Source of the DNA: Crossaster papposus
Taxonomy: Eukaryota; Echinodermata; Asteroidea; Velatida; Solasteridae
Direction of reading: 5' to 3'
Assembly: GCA_037893245.1 (NCBI GenBank)
Contig: JBAIAA010000352.1
Coordinates: forward strand, 2,046,001 to 2,110,000
DNA length: 64,000 nucleotides
Shown in pieces: positions 33,622 to 42,831 of this stretch (the stretch's first letter is position 1; the number at the start of each line of letters is the position of its first letter). Both the position numbers and the translations under genes were made by a program. The notes beneath the pieces were generated by a model, which searched no databases, had not been told where the DNA came from, and saw nothing but the letters and a program-made list of their open reading frames with translations.

Positions 33622-35246
33622 CATATATGTCCTTAAGGCCTATTCACTCAGCTGCGAAAGGAGTAGCGTGTGAGAGCAAGGGATTATTACATATTCATGA
33701 GTTGAAGCTTCTAGCCAATCGGGACATCATGAAAAATAAGTACACACAGAGGCCAACTTAAAGGGGCAACTTAATAAACTTACTTCTACAATATAAAAAT
33801 ATGAATCAATTGTGACACAAAGGAAGAATTTTCATGCTAAGCACATTTTGGTGCTTACATGTTTTATGAAATTGGCCCCGGGGCGCATCCATGTTTGTGC
33901 TCAAACCTCAACATTGTGTACGGCTTTTGTACGGCTATTTGCATATCTGCGTTTGTATTCTATACAGTGCGTTACCGAAGCCGATACGCCCAAAACCAAA
34001 AACGAATGATTAGTAAATGAGCGCAAATGCGTGTGCGTATCCGCGCGCTGCAGATGAGTTTGCCTCGACTTTTTTTAAATTGCACGACGAGCGTAAGTTG
34101 TTTGCGTCTGTTCTACTTGCACGCGCGTTGCATTTAGAGTACACTTTCAAAATTCAATCCATCTATTTTTATTATGTTCTACAAGCACGCACATGAATTC
34201 AAAATGTCTGCGCGCAGAATGGATTCTAAGTATCTCTGCGCGTAAGAATGAAGAGTTGGCGCTCTAGTAATTTAATATACAGCTCTATGAGACGGCCTTG
34301 TATCATGGGACGTGGCGTCCTTGTTCAGGGCAAGTGTTGCTTTGAGGAAACGCGGTGAATTCGATGTTGATGCCGCGCGGGAACAGCGTTCCGAGATGAA
34401 ATGTCAGACGCTGCTCCCGCTCTTTCCGCGTTTCCTCGCTCTGCGTTGTTGTCAATACGCAGACGTAGACGCAATAGTCGTCAATGGGGTGGGGTGCTGA
34501 AGTGTTGTCCCACTGCAGATTCTGTGTTGTTTCGTTTCACGCTCCGCAGGTGCTCCCCCAATCGTCGCTTTGTTTCTCCTACGTATACAGTTGGCTGCAG
34601 CGTTGGCAAAATAAACCAGATTGCTGGTCATCACGCACGTGTAGCTTCCACGGATGTGGTAGCGACCTTTGGGGCCGACAACTGAAGTGATGTTAGGGTC
34701 CACAATCATACGGGCATGTCTTGTACCGCGCACGACGGCAGGGTTCTGTTTTACCCCGGATCGAGGTTGTAGGGCGTGCTGCAGAGCGTGGACTTGACTA
34801 GTTGGTCAGCGATGGATTCATTCCGACGGTACGCACAGATGAGTGTGGTGTCTTTGAAGATTCTGCTGGTAAGAGGATCTTCTTGCGTGGCTAAGATGTT
34901 GTGAACCTTTAAGTTCCGCGGGTGGAATGTCAACACAAGAGAGATGCGGGCCGATTGCTGTTTAGGAGGGGTCGGGCGTATAGTTGCTGACGTGTAAGGG
35001 CGGAGACGCGAAGCAGAGCGGTTGATATGACAGCTTCTGGGTACCCTCTAGAAGTGAAGAACAGCTTCATAATATGTTGGCTTTGCTGCACGAAGTCATT
35101 ATCTTCATTACAGATACGACGCAATCGAAGAAACTGGGACCACGGGATGGAATTATTGCATTTTCCAGGGTTGGACGATTCATACTGGAGATATGAGTGT
35201 GAATCGGTCGGCTTGTTGTAGTAGATGCTGGTGGACCAGTGATCAC

Positions 35247-35693
35247 AAGTGACCCGCTCTGCAAAAAAGGGTATTAAGGGACGCTATGCCTTTTCACGTA
35301 TCGGGCTGTTCCATGTGGAGCAGGTGAAAAACTTATTTTCAAAGTGAATTTTTTTTACAGGTTTATTGGTTTCGTTAATGTCACAAATTTCATAAGAATT
35401 ATACAGAAATAAAAATACTGATTAATAAAGATGAAACAAACATACATTTCTGTGTCCATTCTGTACGTCTTCTGTGTGACTCTTGTTATGTTGAAAGGAC
35501 TGTATCTCTTAAGCCACTTTTGTTAATTTGTACATTATGGTTTTGCAGAAATCATCATATCTCCGGAATGCAAGGTGCCACAGGGTTCAATCAGGCACCA
35601 AATTAAAGCTATTGATATAACCAATTCAGATGTGTATGTAACTCATTTTATTTTAATGGTCCCATAATACCCATTTTTGCAGAGCCAGTCACC
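35247..35693. mobile_element. Family A MITE copy 3, inside the Penelope element
   Basis: GTGACCCGCTCTGCAAAAAA to TTTTTGCAGAGCCAGTCACC. It splits the RT reading between ISIKG and the YYNKPTDSHSY segment. Confidence 0.83.
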
Positions 35694-35883
35694 TTTGATG
35701 GAGATTGTGATGTCGAGAAAGCAGATGATAGATAGGTTGTTGGCCTCGGACGTGAACTGCAATGCTCGGTAAAAATGGTTGACGAAGTCACTCAAAGCGA
35801 GATGCTTCTCCTTCAGGTTCAGTGGAGATCCCGATGATATCGTCGATATGCGCAAGTTGAACAGTGAGTGGCAAGATGGAACA

Positions 35884-36112
35884 GGGGCCAATTTCATAGA
35901 GCTGCTAAGCACAAAAATTTGCTTAGCATGGAAATTTGTTACAGACCAAAATAATGTTCACGTGATCTTTATTGTTTTTGATTGAAAATCAGCTGGTTTT
36001 TTGCTTAGCATAAAAAACACGTAGAATTTTGGCTGATAACTTGATTTTAATGAGCAAGACGTTTTTGTGCTAAGCAAATTGTTGTGCTTAGCAGCTCCGT
36101 GAAACTGGCCCC
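35884..36112. mobile_element. Family C MITE copy 3, inside the Penelope element
   Basis: GGGGCCAATTTCATAGAGCT to its complement. It lies between the EYPGPKP segment and the catalytic IDDI region. Confidence 0.9.
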
Positions 36113-36270
36113 TGGTTTAGGTCCCGGGTATTCCTGCAGCATTTTTTCCTCCACGAAGCCGACGAACAAACACGCATTATTAAGGTCCCATGCGGGTGCC
36201 CATAGCAACTCCCTTTGTTGTTTGTAGGTAGTGTTTGTCGTTGAAGACAAAGTTGTTCAGAGTGAGCACC

Positions 36271-36310
36271 AATAAGGTGTTTCACGGTAATATGCGCCAT
36301 CTTGTTCACG
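36271..36310 (-). repeat. Inverted copy of EF-hand gene start region (left arm)
   Basis: Forty bases exactly complementary to 36414-36453, which span the EF-hand gene's start codon. A further ACACGCGTTGC follows, partly matching the other side. It abuts the Penelope coding sequence. Confidence 0.92.
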
Positions 36311-36413
36311 GGGCAAATTTACACGCGTTGCTGTGTACGCATCTTCGATCGAAAACCTTTGCGCTTCCAAGTCATCATGCGTTCATTCTAAAATGTGCGC
36401 GCGTCTAGCAACG

Positions 36414-36453
36414 CGTGAACAAGATGGCGCATATTACCGTGAAACACCTTATT
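36414..36453 (+). repeat. EF-hand gene start region (right arm)
   Basis: CGTGAACAAGATGGCGCATA onward; the partner of 36271-36310, 103 bp apart. Confidence 0.92.
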
Positions 36454-36517
36454 CAGCAAGAGTGCCAAGACGAAGCAGAATGTGAGTTGAGGGAGTTTTC
36501 TCGTCGTGCTGATCAAG
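36424..36517 (+). CDS. EF-hand gene exon 1
   Basis: Starts at the ATG in caagATGGCGCA and reads MAHITVKHLI to SRRADQ, then donor gtaagt after one base of a Gly codon. The first 30 bases of the exon are also present inverted at 36271-36310 (see findings). Confidence 0.78.
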
Positions 36518-39500
36518 GTAAGTGCTTCATCGCTTGCAGAGCTGCCAATAATACGGGTGAGCAGCTCCCTATTTTCTTCTTATATGGGTAGCCGATTTCC
36601 ACGCGCGCGTGTGCATTCGGCGCATTGTATTTGAGCGCGTTCGAAATCTACGCGCGTACGCGCTTGTAAACCGTATATGCTGCATCTGTGTTCGCGTACA
36701 TGCGTAGTAAATAAAGCCATTCAAGTGTATGTAAAAAAAAGTTTTGAATAGAAATTCGGGATTACCCTTCTGGTTTTTTCGTTTACATAATTATCTGAAG
36801 TTGCAGTGCTTGCTAATTATTACCACCAATGGAGAACCGCTTTAAAATACGGTGAAGCTGGTCAACTTTAGTTCAATAATATGGGATTCGCTCCGAGCTT
36901 TCCAGTCAAAACGCAACCGACAAACTTCGAGTCTCCGGAAGCGTTTAACCCATCTGGTAACGTTAAAACGTGCAACGTATAATGACACAGGCCTAAGCCG
37001 CGTTCGCATTGGACTTAATATTGTCAAATGTTACGGTACGTGATTGTCAAAGTTCACGGTGTTAAATCCTCCGCTAGAAGCTTGGGCCTGTAGATCTTAC
37101 TGGACAATTTGACAATGTTACCCTCTGTCCGCATTGGATTTAATTTGGTTAAAGTTTACAACAGTCTCTGTAGGTTTTACAAAAAAAAGTCCAATGCGAA
37201 TGCGGCTTTGGTCTACTACATGTACTACTACTACTACTACTAGGCCTATAGTATCCAACAAATTGACGGATACTGTATCACTAACCGATAATGTAACAAC
37301 AAATGACCGATAGTGTAGTAACTTTTACTACACTCTCGGTCAACTTAAGCCGCGTTCGCATTGGACTTAATATTGTCAAAGGTTACCGTACGTGATTGTC
37401 AAAGTTAACGGTGTTAAATCCTTTGCTAGAAGCTTGGGCCTGTAGATCTTACTGTTGCGGAGGGTAAAATGGACAATTTGACAATGTTACCCTCTGTCCG
37501 CATTGGATTTAATTTGGTTAAAGTTGACAACAGTCTCCGTAGGTTTTACCAAAAAAGGTCCAATGCGAACACGGCTTATTATGTTGCATTGTCGGTTAGT
37601 TTTGACTAGGCTTATCACTCAGTCAATTTGTGTTACATTCTTGGTTAATTAATGATACAGTATCGGTCATTATTGGTTAGTGGAGATACATATTATCGGT
37701 TGTAACAAGGCCAAACAAAGTTTAGCTTTCTGATTGAATGGTTTTTTTTATAAGGATCCTTTACCGTAGAATGGGATAATTCTCACTATATACTTCGGCA
37801 ATTTGTGCAGGGATACGTCGTGCGCATTTTCATGAGAAGAAAGATGTCACAACGTTTGAATGTCTGACAAGCAAGTTCTTTCAGCGCTACGTGAACGAGA
37901 GGCAAAATGCCCAAGAAGCAAAAGCCAAATTTAACGGTAAGAAAGTGCAACACACCAGACGAGCAAATAAAATAACAACAAGTTTTTGACAAACTGGCCC
38001 TTTTAGGAAAGCTAATGAATAAGGAAGATACTTAATAATAACCGGTGTAGCGGTTCGCGATTTTTTTTTTCAGGAGCTGGGTGGTTCGTGAATGTATATT
38101 CATGAGAAAGAGCAATGGCAACTCATAAAGAACTATACAGATTATTATAAAGAACAACTAACTTCCTCAACTAACTCGCCAATAGCATAGTTATTAGAGA
38201 GGAGAGCTATAGACCGAAAGGTTCTAATCCGACTATCGTTAACGTTTGTCATTTTCTTCGACAAATTTTCTTATGGGTGATGACAATAGAACAAGGTTGA
38301 AGGAAAAACCGGATTAAGTAAATAAGTGCCTTCAAAAATACAACAAAAATCGCAACACCGGTTAGTTTTTAGTGACTTGCAAGGAACCGGCCAAAGATAC
38401 TTATTTTTTCTAATAAATTCCAGGTTTGAAAATACAGGCGTAAATTGACTGCTTTTCAAAAAAAGGGATCTTAAACAAATGTAGCAAAAAACCGGACTCT
38501 ATAAAAACCGGGACTTGTGCATGCTTATGTGGTGATAACAAGGAAAGTGACTGGGGCCAATTTCATAGAGCTGCTAAGCACAACAATTTGCTTAGCATGA
38601 AAATGTGTCCTTGGCAAAAACAAGGTTACAGACCAAATTTTCACGTGATCTTTATTGTTTTCGATTGATAATCAGCTGGTTTTTGGCTTAGCATGAAAAA
38701 AACGAAATTTTTTGTTGGTAACCTGTTTTTAATGAGCAAGACTTTTTGGTGCTAAGCGAATTTTTGTGCTTAGCAGCTCTATGAAATTGGCCCCAGGTCA
38801 CGTGAGAGGGTTTAACCCATGATAATAATAGGTTGTGGTAAAAGGAGTCTGATTGGCTTCCTTTCCCCTTTCTCTTTCAGACCTGGTGGGTTTGGCGGCC
38901 CGGTTCCCGCAGTGGCACGAAAGCGACATCGCCGACTTTCGCACCCAGTTCAGGTCGTTCGATATGAACCACGATGGCCTGATAGATTTCCCCGAACTGT
39001 AAGCACGCTAAAGGAAACTTGCTTAGCTCGATTTCACTGCTGTGGAGCTAGTATTATACGATAATTACCAGCCTTGACGTGCATGTTCAGCAAATTAACT
39101 CGCATACCTATATAGAATGCCTTAAAAGACGGCCGCGTTAACTTTTAACACGTTCACAACATTGCGGCGAGTTCAGGCTAAATGAAATCGCACAAGCTTC
39201 AAATACCTTAATTTTATGGCAACAATTTGCACATTTTGTTCTTCTTCACAAACTGCAGTAACATAGCCTTAACCGAGTTAGGGGACACATCCTCATACCA
39301 CGTCCGCAAAGAAAAATTCGACGAGATTGATGTGGACCACTCAGATAGTATCGACTTTGAAGAGTTTCTCCACGTAAGGAAACCTAAAACTTATTGCTTA
39401 TCCTAGCTCCCAGACTTCTGTTGTTGTAACTCAATGGTTCTCGAGTCTGGAGTGCTGAATGGTGATATTACGATCACATACAGTATCCAACCGATGAAAA

Positions 39501-40098
39501 CTGGTGTGCAAAGTAAATAGACGTTTCGAGGAACCCACACCATCTTTAAAACTGTAGGTTTTGAACGTGCTCCCCTCCCCCCCCCCCCCTCCCTCCCCCC
39601 CCCTCCCTCCCCCCCCCCCCCCTCCCCCCCCCCCTCCCCCCTTCCCCCCCCCCCCCCCCCCCCCCTCCCAAAAACTCAAAAACAAAACAAAAGCTGGGAA
39701 GCGCTGATCCAGCTTTACAAATTAGCTTTAAAGATTTCTGTGAAGGAAACGCACGGCATTCTGGTTAGTGTATCATAACCTTTCGAATTGCACGTGGTGA
39801 CCTCAAGTTCACAGGTCACTCAGAAATGTATCCAATCAGTGCGCAAAGCGCATCAGCTCTTCCCACCCAGCGCCCCGTGGTACTATGGGCGGTGGGACTG
39901 AGCGAACACTTGCGCAGTGCGCAGGGCGTGCGCAGTTATTGTGATTTGTCTTCGACTTTTGTCCAATCACAGTTGCTGGACAATGTGGTGAATTCATCGG
40001 AAGGCGGCATCTCCGACGCCATCGGCAGCATGATACAGAACGCCAACATCATACGTCACATGTCGCTGAATCAGCAAATTGAAGCCGGGCTGTTCTAA
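36424..40098 (+). CDS. Two-EF-hand calcium-binding protein, 5 exons, family not identified
   Basis: Exons 36424-36517, 37811-37936, 38881-38998, 39259-39373 and 39973-40098 join in phase into 192 codons plus stop. Residues 1-75 are charged and probably helical. EF-hand 1 has a canonical loop at 101-112 (DMNHDGLIDFPE). EF-hand 2 has its loop at 137-148 (DVDHSDSIDFEE), with Asp replacing the usual Gly at position 6. The C-terminal 41 residues end QQIEAGLF. I see no signal peptide or membrane segment, so a cytosolic Ca2+ sensor or buffer is the inference. The overall plan recalls small EF-hand proteins such as swiprosin or AIF1-like, but I cannot assign an ortholog. Introns contain family J and C MITEs and a poly-C tract. 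Confidence 0.85.
36995..37207. mobile_element. Family J MITE copy 1
   Basis: Ends AAGCCGCGTTCGCATTGGAC and its near-complement. Interior TTGTCAAATGTTACGGTACG. EF-hand gene intron 1. Confidence 0.83.
37208..37345. repeat. CTA microsatellite and TACTGTATCA/ACCGATA repeats
   Basis: (CTA)6 near 37214, then short AC(C/T)GATA motifs that recur inverted after the second J copy (37580-37705), so both J copies may lie inside an older inverted element. Confidence 0.45.
37346..37577. mobile_element. Family J MITE copy 2
   Basis: Colinear with copy 1 but with 20 extra bases (TTGCGGAGGGTAAAATGG). The same intron holds both, 140 bp apart and in the same orientation. Confidence 0.85.
37811..37936 (+). CDS. 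EF-hand gene exon 2
   Basis: Acceptor atttgtgcag, donor gtaaga. Encodes a charged helical segment (RRAHFHEKK to EAKAKFN) with FFQRYVNERQNAQEA. It is preceded by two family J MITEs in the intron. Confidence 0.84.
38553..38794. mobile_element. Family C MITE copy 4
   Basis: GGGGCCAATTTCATAGAGCT to its complement. EF-hand gene intron 2, ending 86 bp before exon 3. Confidence 0.9.
38881..38998 (+). CDS. EF-hand gene exon 3 (EF-hand 1)
   Basis: Acceptor ttctctttcag, donor gtaagc. It is GC-richer than its surroundings. It carries FPQWHESDIADF and the complete first calcium loop, ending exactly at the loop's position-12 Glu plus two bases. Confidence 0.88.
39259..39373 (+). CDS. EF-hand gene exon 4 (EF-hand 2)
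   Basis: Acceptor acaaactgcag, donor gtaagg. It encodes the linker IALTELGDTSSYHVRK and the second EF-hand, FDEIDVDHSDSIDFEEFLH. Confidence 0.88.
39569..39666. repeat. 98-bp C-rich tract
   Basis: Almost pure C with scattered T, in EF-hand gene intron 4. The longest such tract here. It could form i-motif or G-quadruplex structures and may be misassembled. Confidence 0.92.
39973..40098 (+). CDS. EF-hand gene exon 5 (C-terminus and stop)
   Basis: Acceptor ccaatcacag. Phase 0 matches exon 4. It reads LLDNVVNSSEGGISDAIG and ends EAGLF before TAA. The reading frame is open through part of the preceding intron, but the splice phase fixes the exon start here. Confidence 0.85.
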   Translation: MLDNVVNSSEGGISDAIGSMIQNANIIRHMSLNQQIEAGLF

Positions 40099-40215
40099 AT
40101 TTGTGGAGTTGAAAAAATAATCTCTTTTTTTTTGGACGTCTGCTTTTATGAACGACAGTGCTGCCTTATAATAACGGTGCATGCTTTATGATAAAAGTGA
40201 ACAATTATGGTTTTG

Positions 40216-40221
40216 AATAAA
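40216..40221 (+). terminator. EF-hand gene candidate polyadenylation signal
   Basis: AATAAA 118 bp after the stop codon, in ttttgAATAAAcgtc. This is the first such signal downstream of the gene, and a long inverted-repeat element begins about 40 bp later. Confidence 0.5.
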
Positions 40222-40257
40222 CGTCATTGTGACGGAAATACCGCGTTATCAACAACG

Positions 40258-40771
40258 TAAAACGCTGTTGTCAAGACGATATTGTCTCAAGAAATACCTA
40301 TTGCATTGAATAAAATACCCAGTTCATTGATTGGTTATAATATGACCGTAAAGTGTATTGAATATCGAAAATATTGGTCAAACAATAAAAACATTATAAC
40401 CCCAAAATGCAGTTTTTTAAAGCGCGACGAAATGCAAGTCAAGTTAAAGCAATGAGTTGAAACAACGTACATTGTGTATGTGTCTAGCTTTTATTAATAG
40501 ATGTCTATGGTTTGTGTCTGTGGGTTGGTGGCCGTTATTTGTGTATATAGCGCGCCCTCTTTTGAACGAAAACTTTAGTTAGGTCAACTCGACTTGCAAT
40601 GTTGCGCTTTAAACTTTGCAATTTTGGGGTAATATTGTTTGTTTATTGTTTGGCCATTGTTTTCGAAATTCAATACACTTCACGGTTATATTACAACCAA
40701 TCAATGGACGGGGTTCTAATTTAATGCAATGGTTATTTCTTGAGTTATCGTCTTGAAAACGAATGCGTTTT
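40258..40771. mobile_element. Element with about 155-bp imperfect inverted repeats
   Basis: Left arm 40259-40412 and right arm 40615-40770 are inverted (TCAAGACGATA, TATTGAAT(A/T)TCGAAAA, CAAACAATAAA shared). It starts 40 bp after the EF-hand gene's poly(A) signal. No coding capacity. Confidence 0.78.
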
Positions 40772-41239
40772 TTATTCTTTTTTCCTAGAAGTTAGGCATG
40801 TATAGGCCTACAGACTTAATTATAGTCGACTTTTTGGAAAGATTGAACGACCCACTGTAAAATAAAATAGGCTAGGCCTTCTGTGACAAAATTTACTCAA
40901 AAGTTAAACTTTTAATTGAATAAATCAGCCCTCTGAATTCCGTTAGCGAGGAAACAAATGTTGTATACATAGTAAATGTTTTATGTGGATGAATATAATA
41001 ATTAATTAACCATCCGTGACGCTTACAAAATAATTGAATTCGCGTGGCCTTTTAAAATAAAATGTTGAATAAAAAAGAAAGCTATTTTGCTTTTTAATAA
41101 ACAACTATACAAAAAAAACTTCAAGCAAGAACGACAGAGCATTGAAAATAAATAAAATGAAACAGATTATATTTGTTTTTTAAATGGTCTACATTTACTA
41201 AGTGTGATTTTAGATTTGCCTTGAAATTAAAACAACTGC
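40772..41239. other. No gene recognised
   Basis: AT-rich intergenic DNA; nothing supported. Confidence 0.4.
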
Positions 41240-41275
41240 CCCCCCCCCCCCCCCCCCCAAAAAAAAAAAAAAAAA
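41240..41275. repeat. C-run followed by A-run
   Basis: About 18 C then about 17 A, immediately upstream of a family D copy. Confidence 0.85.
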
Positions 41276-41326
41276 CCACCCAACAACTTCTCTGCTACAT
41301 AGAGCCTAAGAATAAGATGTTTGTTA

Positions 41327-41704
41327 TTAAAGGTAGGACACACCATTTGCAGATATCGAAAAAAATTACTACCGAAATATTAGGAAATATCTTACTTATT
41401 TGAAATAAATAATGATTGTAGGCATCCAGCAAAAGGATTGCGCTAGATATCCTGTAATGGTTCCGAACAATTACATTTTATAAAAACAAATTCGCGATCG
41501 CCGTTCGACAAGAACAACATAAGAATCACTGCCTGACGCCAGTTAAAAACGAACGCCTTTTTTTCATGCTTTTCTCAGCATCCATGGTTGTAAAACTTCA
41601 GACAGGTCAGTTAAACGATATTTACTATACAATTCAACCCCCCCAGATCCACGTCCCATTCATGACAATTCAATCAATTACCAATGATGTATCCTACCTT
41701 TAAA
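41327..41704 (-). mobile_element. Family D MITE copy 6
   Basis: Minus orientation. The hairpin half is damaged (CGCGATCGCCGTTCGAC). Its right TTAA is shared with H copy 2. Confidence 0.85.
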
Positions 41705-42093
41705 GGGATCGTATACGTTTGGTAATTACTCCAAAAATTAATGGCAATAAAAACTTACTTGCCAAGAAGTACAGCAGCTTTGGATAGTATAATGCATTTT
41801 TAGAAACTTTTCACTTCGAAGTACTGCGGTTATGGAAAAAGGTATCACTTTTCAGCCCCGCAAATTTAAATCTGAGAAGCGTTACTGCAATAACGTTTCT
41901 CAGATTGTGTATTCCAATGCAAATTATCCTTCCTACGTGGACATAACCGCTCCAGATTTCGGCAATATCTCACAATCGCTACCACCTTTGGAAATGAAAT
42001 TTTTACAGGTTAGTTTTATGGTATATATCTATAACTATATAGGATTTAAACAAACAGTGGGTTCCAATTACCAAACGTATACGATCCCTTTAA
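41700..42093. mobile_element. Family H MITE copy 2
   Basis: TTAAAGGGATCGTATACGTT to its complement; the central AACGTTTCTCAGATT pair is retained. Confidence 0.88.
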
Positions 42094-42566
42094 GTCCTGC
42101 TGGAAAGTAATCTATGACATAGCCATTCGGATGGCTCAAAGTTACAACGTATAATACTCCGCTAACGGAAAAGGTTATGCCCTAGGCGAAATTCGAACCG
42201 GAGAGGAAAGAGGCGATCGCATCACGTATCAGTATTTTGTAGTTGCGCCACCTAGTGGGACGTGCGAACCATTCCGTGACCTCAACCTGCAGACATGGGG
42301 CCGGGGGAACCCGTCTACACATTAACGTCACAACTATTCGGTCTTGCGTCAATAAACACATTGAGTTCACAGAGTGCTACGTCATAGACGGGAAGCGCAC
42401 AAAGATTAATTTGCCTTTACACAGAATTCATTTACTTTTCTATCAGAAAAAAAGTCATTTAGTATTGAAAGAATGGATTTTTGTGGAAATATTTAAAGAG
42501 AAAACACGAATTACTACCTTGTCGCGTAGCAGGTGCTAGGAAACAACAAATTTGAATAAAAGGGAC
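42094..42566. other. Intergenic, upstream of MED13
   Basis: No exon recognised. The sequence becomes GC-richer from 42180. 42243-42340 has an open frame of unknown meaning. Confidence 0.35.
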
Positions 42567-42588
42567 CACGTGACGTCTTTTGGCCAAT
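42567..42588 (+). promoter_or_regulatory. MED13 proximal promoter elements: E-box, half-CRE, CCAAT
   Basis: CACGTG (42567-42572) runs into TGACGTC (42571-42577), and CCAAT follows at 42584-42588, about 175 bp before the MED13 start codon. These are typical USF, CREB/ATF and NF-Y sites of TATA-less promoters. The transcription start is not determined. Confidence 0.5.
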
Positions 42589-42751
42589 CCATCAAAGGGT
42601 AATTACCGCCTGAGTATTTGGCCCTTCACTGTGTCGCCATTACGTTGTACGCAAAGCGGACTAAAGCCGCCCCCGTGGCCGATTTTAACTCGGATTTTTA
42701 CCCTCTTTCTTGGATCATACTGCCGAAACGGTCGTGGAATATACGAGAGCC

Positions 42752-42766
42752 ATGTGTCTAGTATGA
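42752..42766 (+). promoter_or_regulatory. Four-codon uORF overlapping the MED13 start
   Basis: ATGTGTCTAGTATGA: the upstream frame ATG-TGT-CTA-GTA-TGA ends with its stop overlapping the MED13 ATG by two bases. It could tune initiation if included in the mRNA. Confidence 0.4.
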
Positions 42767-42831
42767 CTGCCGCAAATTCGGCGGCGAATGGTGCCAGTTT
42801 GGAAGATTGTCACACCAACTTGTTCGCCCTG
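42763..42831 (+). CDS. MED13: MED13 exon 1
   Basis: 23 codons, from MTAANSAANG to LFAL, then donor gtaagt in phase 0. The start ATG overlaps the stop of a four-codon upstream frame (ATGA). Confidence 0.93.

Larger units (their letters stand above)
30920..33879. mobile_element. 2.96-kb inverted-repeat element related to family C
   Basis: Ends GGGGCCAATTTCATAAAACA and its complement TGTTTTATGAAATTGGCCCC. Both share the ATAAAACATGTAA variant that small C copies lack, so they belong together. Inside are a small MITE (31131-31472), about 1.3 kb of unassigned AT-rich DNA, and the NotI foldback (32763-33621). No transposase was recognised. Confidence 0.68.
34300..36270 (-). mobile_element. Decayed Penelope-like retroelement (reverse transcriptase plus GIY-YIG region)
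   Basis: Read on the minus strand, frameshifted pieces appear in order: FNDKHYLQT and MGTRM (36250-36180), FVEEKMLQEYPGPKP (about 36115-36160), an IDDI catalytic-box match (about 35850), SEANNLSIICFLDITISIKG (about 35710-35775), YYNKPTDSHSYL (about 35200-35230), RRICNEDNDF and SRGYPEAVISTAL (35000-35124), LTFHPRNLKV (34936-34900), and a C-terminal FHLGTLFPRGIN (about 34350). These are Penelope-type RT signatures. It is broken by frameshifts and by MITEs at 35884-36112 and 35247-35693, and is 5' truncated. Confidence 0.78.

Noticed and set aside
39826..39972. N-terminal extension of EF-hand exon 5 (frame from 39826)
   Set aside because: Intronic read-through: the acceptor ccaatcacag at 39972 and the phase of exon 4 fix the exon start.
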